A DNA stretch of 64,000 bases from Sorghum bicolor. Taxonomy: Eukaryota > Streptophyta > Magnoliopsida > Poales > Poaceae. Below the pieces are notes generated by a model that had not been told where the DNA came from, ran no database searches, and was given only the letters and a program-made list of their open reading frames with translations. A program made the translations under genes and the position numbers. Of this stretch, positions 1 to 11,205 are shown piece by piece. Numbering within the stretch: position 1 is the stretch's first letter; each line of letters opens with the position of its first letter. The stretch spans positions 56,172,629-56,236,628 of the forward strand of contig NC_012878.2 of NCBI RefSeq assembly GCF_000003195.3, given 5' to 3'.

Positions 1-64
1 TTTTATCAACATAAAAAATAAACATGATAAAGGCAAAAAAAACCTATGGTATTCTAAATCATAC

Positions 65-3000
65 CTGAGACTGCAACTTTGCGATATCTTCATTCAGCAC
101 CTGTTTAGCTATTTTCAAGTTATCAGTTTCACTTTTACCACAAAGAGGAGTCGTTGTTGGTGGACATGGCTTCTTTGTGAGAGGAGATTGTGACATAGGC
201 ATGGCCATTGGCATTGGAGCCATTACCATAGGCTTCAGACTAGCTGGACCACCAAATGTTGCACCAAAAGCGAGATTGTTAAAAGGTAACACAGAAGGAA
301 CTTGAGGTGCCCTCATTGTGGACATAGGATCTGGTTTTATCTCGTTTCTAACTGGTTTTATCTCAGCTTGCTTGAGCGGTTCCGCTGTTGATCCAGTTGC
401 AAGCCTGGAAGGCCTTATTTCTGGCCTCTCTGACCTGTCTTTGCTATCAACAGAGCGGCGAGCAATGGCATTTCTTTTGCCATGTGAACTATTGTTGCTG
501 GTATCTGCAGCCTTAAGTTTCATGAAGCATGAATCACATACGCGATGTGGTTTGCCAGGCGTTGGTGCCAAAGCAGCTTTCAGAACTTTTCTTGAACTAC
601 ACGCATGGCAATGAACAAGCCCGCAGTTATAGCAATTATGTCTCTTTCTTGTGAAGCCAAATGGTTGCCTACAACCTGAGCAGACTGACTGATCAGCACC
701 TGAAACCCACTTATGTATACAAATACAGGTTGTGAAATTAGAACCACATGCTATACTTTTAACATGACGATCTTTTAATGCTTCCACAAGAGTTGGTTTT
801 TTCTTATCTTCAACACCACCATGTCCAAGCCTCCCATTGGCTCCCATTCCCCATGTATATACTTCGCTTCGTGAAGTCAAGACTGCAACATGGCATGAGC
901 CACATGAGATCTCTTCGACCAACTCTCCAGACAACCTATCTTGTACAGGGATAGGTTGTTTACCGTCAGACTTTGGATTCCCAAGCTGACCATTGCTAGA
1001 GCTACCCATTGTGAAAACATGACCAGATGTAGAGAGGGCGATGGTCATACTATGTCCACAAGCTACTTGATGGAAACTATAATCAATGAGAGATTGAACG
1101 CAAGTAGGAACTAGCCTAGAATCTTTATCCCCATGACCTAGTTGATTCTTGTCACCAGCACCCCAGGTATATAGCTTCCTAGATATCACATTTATACTTA
1201 CATGATTACTGCTCTCCACAATTGCAGCAGAATGCCAGAGTCCACATGCAACTTTCATTGTTCTAAATCCACTCAAAGCTTCGACTTCCTTTGGGTATCC
1301 AACAGTTTCACGTTTCCCATGTCCAAGGGCACCAAATGTTCCATCACCAAAAGTGAACACTTTACCACTTGATGTGGTCAGTGCTGAATGCCATGAGCCA
1401 CATGAAACAGACAATACCTGAACCCCTTCTAAAGGTCCTGAGACTCGTTTTGGAAGCCAGTGGCTAGCTCCAGCACCATTTCCAAGCAATCCAACATTGT
1501 AGTATCCATCACCCCAGGTGTACAAATCACCAGAGGCAGTTACAGCACAAGTATGGAACTCCCCACAGGCAATATATTCTACATTTGACACCGCTAAGGC
1601 TTCAACAAGTTTAGGACGGCTAATATCCGCATCAGTGCCATGACCAAGTCGTCCACCAAGTTCTTCACCCCATGCAAATACTTCTCCTTGCCTAGTAGTG
1701 AGTGCAATGTGCCTATAACCACATGCTATCTGTTGTACGTCCAAGACAACATCTGATTCAAGTGGTTTGGGAATTAAAATGTCTGCTTTGGAGCACAAGT
1801 AGTTTGTAGATCCTTCTGCAGGGATCACATCAGTCCACACCTCACCCCACACATAAACATCACCAAGGGATTCAATGTCATCTTGTCCAGAACCTTGACT
1901 TGAAGAACTAGGGGCACTGGAAATACTAAGTCGGCTACTATCTGTACTTGCTCTTAGCATATTTGCTCGATCAGATACAACATCTGTTTTTGCTGAGTTG
2001 AGAGAATTGTTTGTGCTATATCCAGCTGAGTTAAAAGTACGTGTAATACTCGAGGCAATATCTAGTGTTGTATCATGAAAAGCATTATCTTGGTAATGTG
2101 ATACTTCCTGAAAAACATAAAGAAATGTTCAGCTTGAAAATTCTGCAACACTTGATCAAAGGTAACGAACAATCCAATCTGCGACAGTCCAGCTTATATA
2201 AAAAAGTTTAAGTGGATAAACTACTAAGTACTACTTTATTAGAGGCTAACTACTATGTGGAATAAATAAGAACCAAATAGCCCCCCTGTTTTGTTTGTTT
2301 GTCAAAGGTACCATAGATCACATACACGCTTATCCTTATGACTTTGTAAACATATAATGACTTATGTGTACATTGATCAAAATACCATATCTAAACAAGG
2401 CCTCACTAATGTATTAATTAAATTTGAACCAATTGTAAATATTGAAAGCAAACCTCACACAAAGTAAATATAAATATTGATTTAACTATAAAGTAAACAA
2501 TGTGGCAAGCTATTAAGAACATCAACTCACATCAGAGATTGATAACCTATCACTTGGACCATCAACTGAATAACTTTTACGGCATGAAGTAATAAGTGTC
2601 TCAAGCGTTGAAAACCAGACCTCAACTTCCGCTTGATCCTTGCAAACCTGTAGATCAGCTAGAATCTCATGTAATTAAGGTCTTCCACGAATTGTTGTAA
2701 AAGATAGATCTAAACACAAAACTTTCGCCACTAGTTTAATGAAAGTTGTATAATCATATGTACTTTACCAAGTCAAGGGAACGTTGACCGTTCTTGTATA
2801 TCAGAGAAAATGATAGATAGTCCTTCTCAGGGCGTAAAAACCTCCTAAATACAGCCTGGCAAGAAAAGAAGATGAATTCATGCAAGCCAATTTGAAATGT
2901 CTGGAACCCCATGTATGAATAATTATTTGACACTAAATTATTTGTATAGAAGCAAAGTAACTATCTAACTCAATAAAAAGTTGTGCTTTGACTTACAGTT

Positions 3001-3383
3001 CTCTGTCCAGGAATAATTCTAGAGACAGAAGATAGTACAAGGTGCTTCACTTTGCTATGAGAATGCCAAATTAATGATGTTTCATCCTGTAATTAGAAAT
3101 TATCAAAGATATATTATTTTTGTACTATAAGAAGGCACTTAAGAAGTTAAAATTGGCATAAGAACTTACACTAGAAAGTCTAAACTCGCGAATCTTGGGT
3201 CTTCCCTTCCGACTATACTTGATAAGATTACTGCCTTTTTTTAGAGTGATAAGGGCCTTTGGAGCATATGGAAAAAAATATATGTGTTAGTATTTCAAAT
3301 TGACTAGGGATTAATACCATAGCTCAGGCAAAATAGAATGAAAGGGACAGCATTTAGATACTCACATTATCATCTGGTGTCAT
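65..3383 (-). CDS. PH, RCC1-repeat and FYVE zinc finger protein (PRAF type), 3'-partial
   Basis: Spliced minus-strand gene. Exons read from GT-AG sites and continuous frame: 3366-3383, 3170-3256, 2997-3086, 2769-2855, 2531-2647, 65-2107. All are phase 0, giving 814 codons, and the last donor (63-64) leads out of the window. Domains in order: N-terminal PH domain across the small exons (ALITLKKGSNLIKYSRKG, SSVSRIIPGQRT, SFSLIYKNGQRSLDL, VCKDQAEVEVWF); about seven RCC1 blades, roughly residues 215-598 (YxWG, LGHG and ACG motifs); FYVE finger at about 600-665 with CSGC and RKRHNCYNCG. The family usually continues into a coiled coil and a C-terminal BRX domain, which should lie left of the window. 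PRAF proteins bind phosphoinositides and have been linked to small-GTPase exchange activity; that role is known from the family, not visible here. The start is an 18-nt exon (MTPDDN) preceded by an acceptor, so the 5' UTR is spliced. Confidence 0.93.
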
Positions 3384-3879
3384 CTAAACAGTAACATGTC
3401 AACATCCTATTTTCAGGTAGTGGATCTTGATCACCTGCAACTGCACATGCAGGCTAACATTGGGACCTCAGCATCACCAAGAACTGAGTTCAGAACAAAT
3501 CAATATGAAACACTATTGTCAATGATATCAGATAAAATTGTGCAGGAATTATAACAATATGAAATTTCCAGATTGATCGACGGCAACCAATACGTTCTTA
3601 TACGATACTGACCCATGCGCAGATGAATCTCTTAACCTCCCAATCTTGGCCGGATCTTCTTTCTAAAACATTACAGAAAAAATGGTTTGACATTTCCAAA
3701 CATATTAAGGGTGTTGTATATATGGGTAAAAATAAAATAAAAAACAAACGAAATGCAACAGAATTAGTACTCAACCACGAAGCGTATAATTTTGTTCCAG
3801 AAAAGGATAAAAGATTTGAAATTGAGGGCTCAGAACAGAATGCACAATCCAACGCAGCCCCTGTCTTGCATGCTTACCT

Positions 3880-3940
3880 GCAAAAGAAGAAATCAATTGG
3901 AGCATGGATGGATCTTCACTCCACGCCAGTCTAGGGGGAC
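3880..3940 (-). other. Probable 5' UTR exon of the PH-RCC1-FYVE gene
   Basis: On the minus strand a GTAAGC donor sits at 3874-3879 just after GCAG, downstream of a GC-rich stretch that looks like a transcribed leader. The stretch holds an ATG at about 3906. Splicing this exon to 3383 would put that ATG out of frame and stop it soon after, so it would act as a short upstream ORF and not as the main start. The right boundary (transcription start) cannot be fixed. Confidence 0.4.
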
Positions 3941-5223
3941 GAGGACGACGAGAGAAGGGCGGGGAGCGTAGTTGGGGTGGAAGGACACATTGATCTGCAT
4001 GGGGGAGAGAGAGGCGTGTTCGGCGGGGAGGGCGGGGAGGAGGAGCCTAACCATAGTTGGGGAAGGAACGAGTGGTCTGCAGGATCGGTTCAACTCGGTC
4101 AGGTTGTCGTTGAACACAAGCATAAGGGTGGGCAATTGGCTATTGTGGCTAAGTGTCGTATGACTCGAGTGCTCATTGAAGTCTTGGTGCTTATATAAAC
4201 TTGAGCATTTTTAAAATTTTAATTTAACATAAATGCATATGAATTCTTATATTAAAAAATAAAAATACAATATGAAGGCTCCTTGCACGAGTGTAGGTAG
4301 AATATTTTTGCCATGGTTATACACAGTCTCGTACTAGAATTAATTGGCACCACCATATCGACCGAGCTACTTTTAGATAGACTATTATAGGCACCGGACG
4401 TCTGTGTATGTAAAATTTTCACTAGTGCTTTCTTGTAGTACTTCACTAATAATAGCAAGCATTAACAAATAAAGTATTTTTCTTAGTACAATGATACACA
4501 ACTTTCTTGTGTATTCGTGAAAAAAAAGATAATGTACTAGTCCATGTCGTTTATGCAAAACATGAGCTTAAAAAAATTATGTAAGGAGAGAAAAGAAAGA
4601 GAAAGCAACATGTGAACAGTGCAGGTGTCTAATGAGAGATGAACAGTTCGATCTTCAGACTAGTCATACAGCAATTTGTTTGTTTTTTTTCTTTTTTTTG
4701 TTTCGTCCTTCTTGTTCAGTCTCAAAATTTGCGTAAACATGGATGAATATCTTCTAATATAAATTACGGTAATTTTGTATGTACTTTTGAGATGCTACTT
4801 GAGTTTATCTGCTGAATTTACCAACCATTGGACAGTGTTTTTCTTTTTTATAATAAATCAGCAAATAATAGTTTCAGCCATAGCTTTTCAGCGAAGGAAG
4901 CAAGGCTTTGATCTGCAAAAGAATACGTATGGTCTCGTTTACTTAATTGACCCAGCAGCAGCAGGCCTTGTCGGGAGCCCAAGTTCATTTTTGCAACGGT
5001 TTGGGATTTTGGCCCATCCAGACACGTACAGCTTTTGTCTGATCTTTTTTTCTCTCTCTCTGATGAAGACACAGCTCCTGATATGTGCTATGCGATTTTG
5101 ATTTTTATATTTGTATGGAAAAGTGACGATTGTGTATAATATACTGTACACTAATTATACACGTAAAGCACGTTCCCTGGCAACCATGAACCCCCAGTCT
5201 CCTCTCCTCTCCTGTGAGTGTGA
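3941..5223. other. Intergenic, no gene seen
   Basis: The first ~150 bases are GC-rich and probably hold the promoter of the PH-RCC1-FYVE gene. The remainder is AT-rich, with short T runs and only chance ORFs under 110 codons. No transposon ends with a readable duplication were found here. Confidence 0.5.
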
Positions 5224-5463
5224 GGCCTTGTTTAGTTCCAAAATATTTTGCAAAATCGACACTGTAGCTTTTTCGTTTGTATTTGACAAATATTGTCCTA
5301 TGGACTAACTAGGCTCAAAAGATTCGTCTCGTCAATTTCGACCAAACTGTGTAATTAGTTTTTATTTTTGTCTATATTTAGTACTTCATGCATGTGTCTA
5401 AAGATTCGATGTGACAGGGAATCTGAAAAATTTTGCAAAAATTTTTGGGAAGTAAACAAGGCC
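5224..5463 (+). mobile_element. MITE, GGCCTTGTTTAG family
   Basis: About 240 bp bounded by GGCCTTGTTTAGTTCC and an inverted copy ending AAACAAGGCC. The interior shows the family's conserved blocks (ACTAACTAGGCTCAAAAG, ATTCGATGTGACAG). Flanking triplets are TGA and AGA, an imperfect match. It has no coding capacity and is one of at least nine full-length copies in the window. Confidence 0.85.
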
Positions 5464-5490
5464 AGAGAGAGAGTCATGCCCAGTTCAGGG

Positions 5491-5834
5491 GGCCTGTTTA
5501 GATTGGGGATGAAAATTTTTTGGGTGTCACATCGAATGTGTCAGAAGGATGTCGGGAGAGGTTTTAGAAACTAATAAAAAAAACAAATTACATAACTCGT
5601 CAGGAAACTGCAAGACAAATTTATTAAGCATAATTAATCTGTCATTAGCATATGTGGGTTACTGTAGCACTTACGGCTAATCATGGAGTAACTAGGCTTA
5701 AAAGATTCGTATCGCGATTCTCAACTAAACTGTGTAATTAGTTTATTTTTTTATCTATATTTAATGTTCCATGTATATGTCCAAAGATTCGATGCGATGG
5801 ATGAAAAATTTTAGGAGGGGAACTAAACAGGGCC
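5491..5834 (+). mobile_element. MITE, longer GGCCTGTTTAG variant
   Basis: About 344 bp, starting GGCCTGTTTAGATTGGGG and ending AACTAAACAGGGCC. The right half shares the TAACTAGGCTTAAAAGATTCG block with the 240 bp family, while the left half differs (AAATTTATTAAGCATAATTAATC). It lies only 27 bp from the previous copy. It is best seen as a related subfamily; the flanks show no clear duplication. Confidence 0.75.
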
Positions 5835-7336
5835 TGAGCCCAAACGAAGGAAGGTTCTTCCCACTGCAGAGCACGGGCAGTGATGAGAAGGCGACGGGAT
5901 GATCCAATGGTGAGGTCATGGTTGATGATCAACCGGGTCAGCGAGTCCGCGTGCCTCCGGCTGCCCGGCCGTTACACCCAACCCAACCTGATGGGTTGTG
6001 GAATTGACCCGCTGGCCGCCGCTCTGCTCCTCCTCCTAGTCCAGTCTCAACTCAACTCTCAACGCGCACACACACACCCTATAACATGTCACCAAAGACT
6101 CGAGTAGTTGAGTCTTCCTCGTCGGTCCACGAAGCACGAGCTTATAGTATCTTCTTCCTAAACGGCGTTCGTTGCTTGTGTGCTGCAGACTGCAATAAAA
6201 TGGTCTGAAACCGTCGCTCCTGTTATGCGGTCGAGTGAGAAAAGAAAAGCGTACTTCTCTCAAAAAAAAAGAAAAGAAAAGCACACCCCTACAGACAGAC
6301 AGACAGACACGACGTGCTCTCCCGTGCTGACCCGGAACGGCACCGGAACCGTCCGCTTGCCCGTCAGCTGAGCTCTTCTTCATCCGTGGAGGCTCAGCTC
6401 AGGCTCATCCTCCGCTCTTATCCGCAGACACCACACGAGTACACCACCACCAGCCGCGAATGACTTTGGAACGTTCTGAAACGAGGAGGAATCGAAAGCA
6501 GCAGCCAAATTAAAGGAGAGCCGCCAGCGGACTAGTGCCCGAGCCCGACTGCCACGGGAAACGGAGACGAAGACGACGACGCGCACCCGGCTCCTCGGTC
6601 GCTCCGGGAACGTCCAGGCCCCGCGCCGGACCGGCCTTTTTTTTGTGCGTCACGGCCAGCGTCAACAGCGGGCATGCTTCGGATTTTTTGTTTTGAAAAG
6701 TCGCAGCTTTCGAATCCCCTTCTATTCCCCATTTCTGGAACGGAACGGGGCTGACCTGAAGATCGAACGCTGACCTTTCACGGGTGACGCTACGCGTGAC
6801 GCAGGATTACGTAACGACTGATGGTTGCTTGCTGCTGCATGGGTTCACATTCTTGGGACTCCACCAACCTGTAATAACCTCCGAGCAAGTCAGATTAGGC
6901 GATGAGAATGAGATGATTCCCGTCAGCCAGATCGAGCGTCGTTTACGACTGCAGCGTGGTGCCTACTATGTACCTGTGCAAATGTGCAATTCGGTTGCCC
7001 GTTTGGTGGCTCTGCACTTTGTGCCTTTTGTCTGGTCTGCTCCCTTTGGGACGTTGTACACCTGGACAGGTCTCTAGATGCAGCACGGCCACCACGGCAA
7101 CACCACTCCTCACAGTCTCCAGCACTCCCTTGAGGACCAAGGAACGACCCTTGGAGGAACTTGACACATCCATGATCCATTGCAGTTGCAGGTGGTTGAC
7201 AGTTGGAGAGCTGGCGCCTGGCAGCAAGAAGAAAGAAATGAGAGAATGCTTGCTCTGCTCTGCACTGGCTTGCTCCATAAGAAGCACTTCTTTCTTGAGG
7301 GCTACTCTGTATTGTAGGAGTAGTGTAGTATACTAA
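5835..7336. other. Intergenic, no gene supported
   Basis: Mixed composition with several overlapping ORFs of 60-126 codons on both strands, none with a recognisable domain. A short AGAC/CAGA run is present near 6292-6310. GC content rises between 6300 and 6650, which could be a leader or first exon of an unseen gene, but no start, splice sites and domain could be put together. Confidence 0.45.
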
Positions 7337-7635
7337 GGCCTTGTTCAGTTCCCAAAATTTTCTAAAAATTTTTAAAATTTCTCGTCACATTGAATCTTTA
7401 GACGTATACATGAAGCATTAAATATAGATAAAAACAAAATCTAATTACATAGTTTGCCTATAATTTACGAGACAAATTTTTTGAGCCTAGTTAGTCTATA
7501 ATTAGATAAAATTTGTCAAATACAAACAAAAATACTACAGTAGCCAAAACTAAAATTTTTCATAGAGACTACAGTAGCTAAAACTAAATTTTTTTATAGA
7601 GACTACAGTAGCTAAAACTAAAATTTTTGCGAGAG
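7337..7635 (+). mobile_element. Truncated GGCCTTGTTCAG MITE with an amplified end
   Basis: It begins GGCCTTGTTCAGTTCCC after TAA and follows the family consensus through the TAGTTAGTCTATAATTAGAT block. The normal right end (GGAACTAAACAAGGCC) is missing. In its place are three head-to-tail 34 bp units at 7534-7567, 7568-7601 and 7602-7635, each starting ACTACAGTAGC. Confidence 0.7.
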
Positions 7636-8873
7636 GAGAGGACTACGATCGGTATGTGTGTGAACGCAAGACTTGAACCACTCCGTGTTCTATAAGTCAA
7701 TGCGTTTTCTATCATCTATACAGGCTAGTCAACTGATCTCCAGAACTGAGAACGTGTTAGGTTTACTAGTAAATGGCGTCTAGATACATACCGTAGCAGT
7801 AGTAAACTGTTAGTCCAAAGTTGGAGAAGGTTAAACGATGGTGCCATAGAGGAAAAAGATCACTGCCTCGGAGGATCTACTAGAAACGAGCACGAAGCAC
7901 ACACACATGACACATGTCTGGGGGTGCGCTCATGGAAAAGCACCTGGACAAGCGTCATGGCGGTTCACATCACAACAGATCACAGCTTTCCTGCCAACAA
8001 CCAAGCAGACGTGTTTACGTGTACGACAGCGCGTCTCTGGGATATACTCCTACCTCTCGCGCTCTCGCTGCACAGCACTCTGTCCGGGCGCGATCACTTG
8101 GCCGCATGCCACTTGGCCGGCGTCGCGCGCGGACAGGTCGCGGCCCCGCGTCTCCACAGCGCCGGCGTTTTCTTGCAGGGCGAAAAAAAATTCTCTAGAA
8201 GCCGGGGGGCAGCGGCTGGCACGACGACGAGACGCCAAATGACATGACACGAATCGCGCGGCGAGGCTTGGAGCGCGTTTCTGGAGATGGAAATATGGAA
8301 CGGCGCTGCGGTTGCTGGGCGCACGCCTGCCGCCTGTGGCGAGAGCGAGATGATGGGGGGGTCGCGGCCCGTCGTCGGCGTGTGTGTGCTGCTTGCCACA
8401 ATTGTCGGCAACTCCCAAAGTTGCCGAGAAAATGTCCAAGCTTTTGCAATGGACGTTGCTTTGGGTTTGGGACATAGAGAGGGTGGATTAGTAGTAGATA
8501 TGGTTGGGTAAGGGTTGGGTTGGATGATTTGGATCTGTGACTTGTCGACGAGGTGTTGATCGGTGTCACTTCATGTGTTTCGAGGGTAAACGTTCCATAG
8601 TTTTCACTCAAGCGATTACTGCGAGTACGGACAACCTAGTTACTGTTACTGTAAGAGTTCATGTTCGTCTTGTTCTGCTGGATAGTGATGCTGCATCAAG
8701 CATCATAGAATGGAATGGGACTCTGTTTGGGGGCATTGATTGTATTGGGCAGGAAAATGGATAGAGTGTCGAAGTATTTTTTTTCAATTAAAAAAAAATC
8801 CTGTATTCAATGGTTCCTAAGTCTGTCAGTTGTGGGAGTCATCATTAAAAAAAAGAAAAAGGGGGTGACAAAA
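7636..8873. other. Intergenic, no gene seen
   Basis: A GC-rich core (about 7900-8420) yields overlapping ORFs in several frames, a composition effect, followed by AT-rich sequence with A runs near 8780-8870. This probably includes the 3' flank of the kinase gene. No domain or transposon end was recognised. Confidence 0.45.
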
Positions 8874-10334
8874 TTAGAAGACATGCAGAGGAAGAGGAGG
8901 AAGAAAACAGGGGGCGATTTGACCATGAAAAGTAGTTTTTGCTATTTCTTCAGCGGAAGTATCAAGATGAAGTACAATCGGATCACTGGTGAAATTCGCA
9001 TAAACATCTAGCTGCTGCTGCTGCTGATGGGCATAAGCATCATCGGCAGCTCCTACATTATGCACAGGATCATCGCCAACATCCAAGTCAGCGTCAAAAA
9101 GCTCAGCCTCCGATTCAGCTTCCGTTTCGTCTCCCCAGAACAATTCATAGCTTGTCGTCTCCGATGCCGGCGCAGCCACGGGTGGTACGTCAGGGACTTC
9201 ACTGTGCACCTGCTCCGATGATGTCGCCACCGCCGTGCTAGGAATTTCACATTGTGTGGTTGGAAATTTCACTTCTTGGCCAGCGGCGGCGGCGGCAGCG
9301 GCAGAAAGTTCAGAGCAACCGCTGCACACTTCGATCCAACCGTCGTCGGATTCCCAGTCCGGCAAGGCCGAGCAAGTGCCTACCAGTGCTCTGATCCTAT
9401 CGGCTGCGCTCTCTGGCACCTCCTCCTCGTCGTCGTCGTCGTCGTCTGACTCCCAAAATGCGGCATCCAGCGTGCTCTTGGGAGACACCCACCTGGGCTT
9501 TACATCCTCTGCTTTGCCGGCGGACGCCAAGAACGGGTGCTCCAGCAGCTGCGCCGCCGTCCACCGCTCGCTGGCGTCTCGCCGCAGGCACTTGTCCAGG
9601 AAATCCTTGGCCTCCGCCGACAGCCACTCCGGCGTCTCCGGGACGGCGTCCGTGTACCCGATGAGGCGCACCGCGACGAGCACGTCGTCGACGTGCGTCC
9701 ACGGGGCGCGCCCGGTGGCCATCTCGATGACGGTGCATCCAAGCGCCCAGACGTCGGCGGCGGGGCCCTGATCCTCCCCGCGCGCCACCTCGGGCGCCAT
9801 GAACGCCGGGGTGCCGCCGACGGGGCCCCTGCTGGAGCCCACCCTCCTCGCGCACCCAAAGTCCGCGAGCATGGCGCGGCCGTCGGCCCCGATCACCACG
9901 TTCCTCGCCTTGACGTCGCCGTGCACCACGCCCACCTCCTCCCCGTGGAGGTACGCGATCCCACGGGCCACGTCCGCCGCGTACGCCCGCACGGCGGGCT
10001 CCTCCAGGCGGCCCCCGTTCCGGGCCACCGCGTCGGCGAGCGAGCCGCCGGGCGCGAACTCGAGGAGCAGCTGGAACTCCTCCTCCCCTCCCGCGGCGGC
10101 GCGGAAGCCCAGGCAGGGGAGCACGTGGGGCGAGCGGAGCGACGCCATGATTCCGCCCTCGCGCCGCAGCTGCGCCGCCGCCGCCGCCGTCGCGCCGCCA
10201 GGCGCCGACTTGACGGCCACGAGCTCGCCCTCGCCCGCCGCGAAGAGCGACACGACGGCGCCCGACGCGCCGCGGCCGAGTGTGCGGAGCCGCGTCAGGC
10301 GGCGGCCGCTGCTGATCCGGGCATCCGTCAGCAT
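8874..10334 (-). CDS. MAPKKK17/18-like serine/threonine protein kinase, intronless
   Basis: Single-exon kinase of 486 aa. The start chosen is the ATG at 10334 (MLTDARISSG), just before the kinase domain; the frame stays open 174 codons further upstream, but that part passes through the TATA box and is promoter/leader. Kinase motifs: glycine loop GRGASG at about residues 20-25, VAVK lysine 42, catalytic loop HGDVKARN at 138-145 (glycine in place of the usual arginine of HRD), DFG at 158-160, GTPAFMAPE, and DVWALGCTVIEMATGRAPW. The C-terminal tail is acidic (a D/E run after WES) and has a short glutamine run. This matches the plant MEKK-subfamily MAPKKK17/18 group, which in Arabidopsis acts upstream of MKK3 in ABA signalling. 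Function here is inferred from family. A paralogue on the same strand lies about 10 kb to the right. Confidence 0.9.
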   Translation of the reverse strand: MLTDARISSGRRLTRLRTLGRGASGAVVSLFAAGEGELVAVKSAPGGATAAAAAQLRREGGIMASLRSPHVLPCLGFRAAAGGEEEFQLLLEFAPGGSLADAVARNGGRLEEPAVRAYAADVARGIAYLHGEEVGVVHGDVKARNVVIGADGRAMLADFGCARRVGSSRGPVGGTPAFMAPEVARGEDQGPAADVWALGCTVIEMATGRAPWTHVDDVLVAVRLIGYTDAVPETPEWLSAEAKDFLDKCLRRDASERWTAAQLLEHPFLASAGKAEDVKPRWVSPKSTLDAAFWESDDDDDDEEEVPESAADRIRALVGTCSALPDWESDDGWIEVCSGCSELSAAAAAAAGQEVKFPTTQCEIPSTAVATSSEQVHSEVPDVPPVAAPASETTSYELFWGDETEAESEAELFDADLDVGDDPVHNVGAADDAYAHQQQQQLDVYANFTSDPIVLHLDTSAEEIAKTTFHGQIAPCFLPPLPLHVF

Positions 10335-10457
10335 CTGTGGCCTGGGTGTGGATTCGTGATCCCACCGGGTTTGTTTCGGTTTCTTGGGGCTAGGTCTCGG
10401 GCAATGGCAATTGGAGTCTGCGTGGCTGCGATGCCGCCGATCTGGCTGCGACCGCGT

Positions 10458-10465
10458 ATTTATAA
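10458..10465 (-). promoter_or_regulatory. TATA box of the first MAPKKK
   Basis: Minus-strand TATAAATA about 125 bases upstream of the chosen ATG, in a GC-rich promoter. It supports starting translation at 10334 and not at the upstream in-frame ATG. Confidence 0.7.
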
Positions 10466-10525
10466 GCGTGGGTTGGGTTGGGGGAGGCCGAGACCGAGAC
10501 GAGTTCGGTGGCGCGGCCGTGAGAG

Positions 10526-10680
10526 CACGTGAGGAATGCGGTGACGCGGGGGCGGGGGCGGGAGAGGCCGAGCCGAGTTCGGTGGCGCTCCCGCTCTTCG
10601 CGCTCCGCTCGCCGCGTGCGGTGACTGACTTGTGGGCCACGCAGGGCGGGTCCTGATCGGTCGAGATATTTGGCCACGTG
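10526..10680. promoter_or_regulatory. Two CACGTG G-box/ABRE-type sites
   Basis: Perfect CACGTG palindromes at 10526-10531 and 10675-10680, the second within GCCACGTGGGAC, a strong match to an ABA-response element core. They lie 190-350 bases upstream of the MAPKKK start. This fits the ABA induction known for Arabidopsis MAPKKK17/18, but regulation here is inference. Confidence 0.5.
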
Positions 10681-10699
10681 GGACGCACGGAACGTGGGT

Positions 10700-11205
10700 T
10701 TTGCGGGCAAAAGCACAAGTGGAAAACGAGGGCCAAATGGTTATTTGGGGCTGCAGGCTGCTGGTGCTGGATGCAGAGGACCCGGGTCGATTCCGGGAGG
10801 AAGCTTCTTGGGTTTTTATTTGTGGTGTGGTGAACAAAACAACAATTAAAATTCATTTAGTCTGTTCGGCTCCATTTATTTTCAAGAAATTATAAATTTA
10901 ACATTTCACAACTTTTCCAAGCTCATAAATAAGCCTATCTTCGATTTATAGGGTGAGAGATAGAAATTGATTCTACACATAACCATGTCATATTTCTACT
11001 TTTCAAATTATAGCATACTCTTCAACTCACTTCTCTACAGTAAAAATGCAATATATAAGTATTCCTCTTGTATGACTAACAATAGTATACAAATATATTA
11101 TATATATAATCATACTAGCTTAATTAATTTGTACCTAAATTATAATTATTAGAATAACTTTATTTCTGAGGATCTAAACGGAGCCTAGTAAAGAGAAAAA
11201 TCCTG
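10700..11205. other. Intergenic, upstream flank of the first MAPKKK
   Basis: GC-rich promoter flank up to about 10860, then AT-rich sequence with TATATATAT runs near 11095-11110. No gene or bounded element was seen. Confidence 0.4.

Noticed and set aside
7655..7735. tRNA-like string (minus-strand GGTTCAAGTC)
   Set aside because: The flanking bases do not form a T stem and no acceptor or anticodon arm can be built.
9537..10532. 331-codon plus-strand ORF antisense to the first MAPKKK
   Set aside because: Arginine/proline-rich shadow of a GC-rich gene; no domain and no splice or promoter logic.
10335..10856. N-terminal extension of the first MAPKKK by 174 codons
   Set aside because: It would include the TATA box and G-box region, and its sequence is low-complexity and unlike the family.
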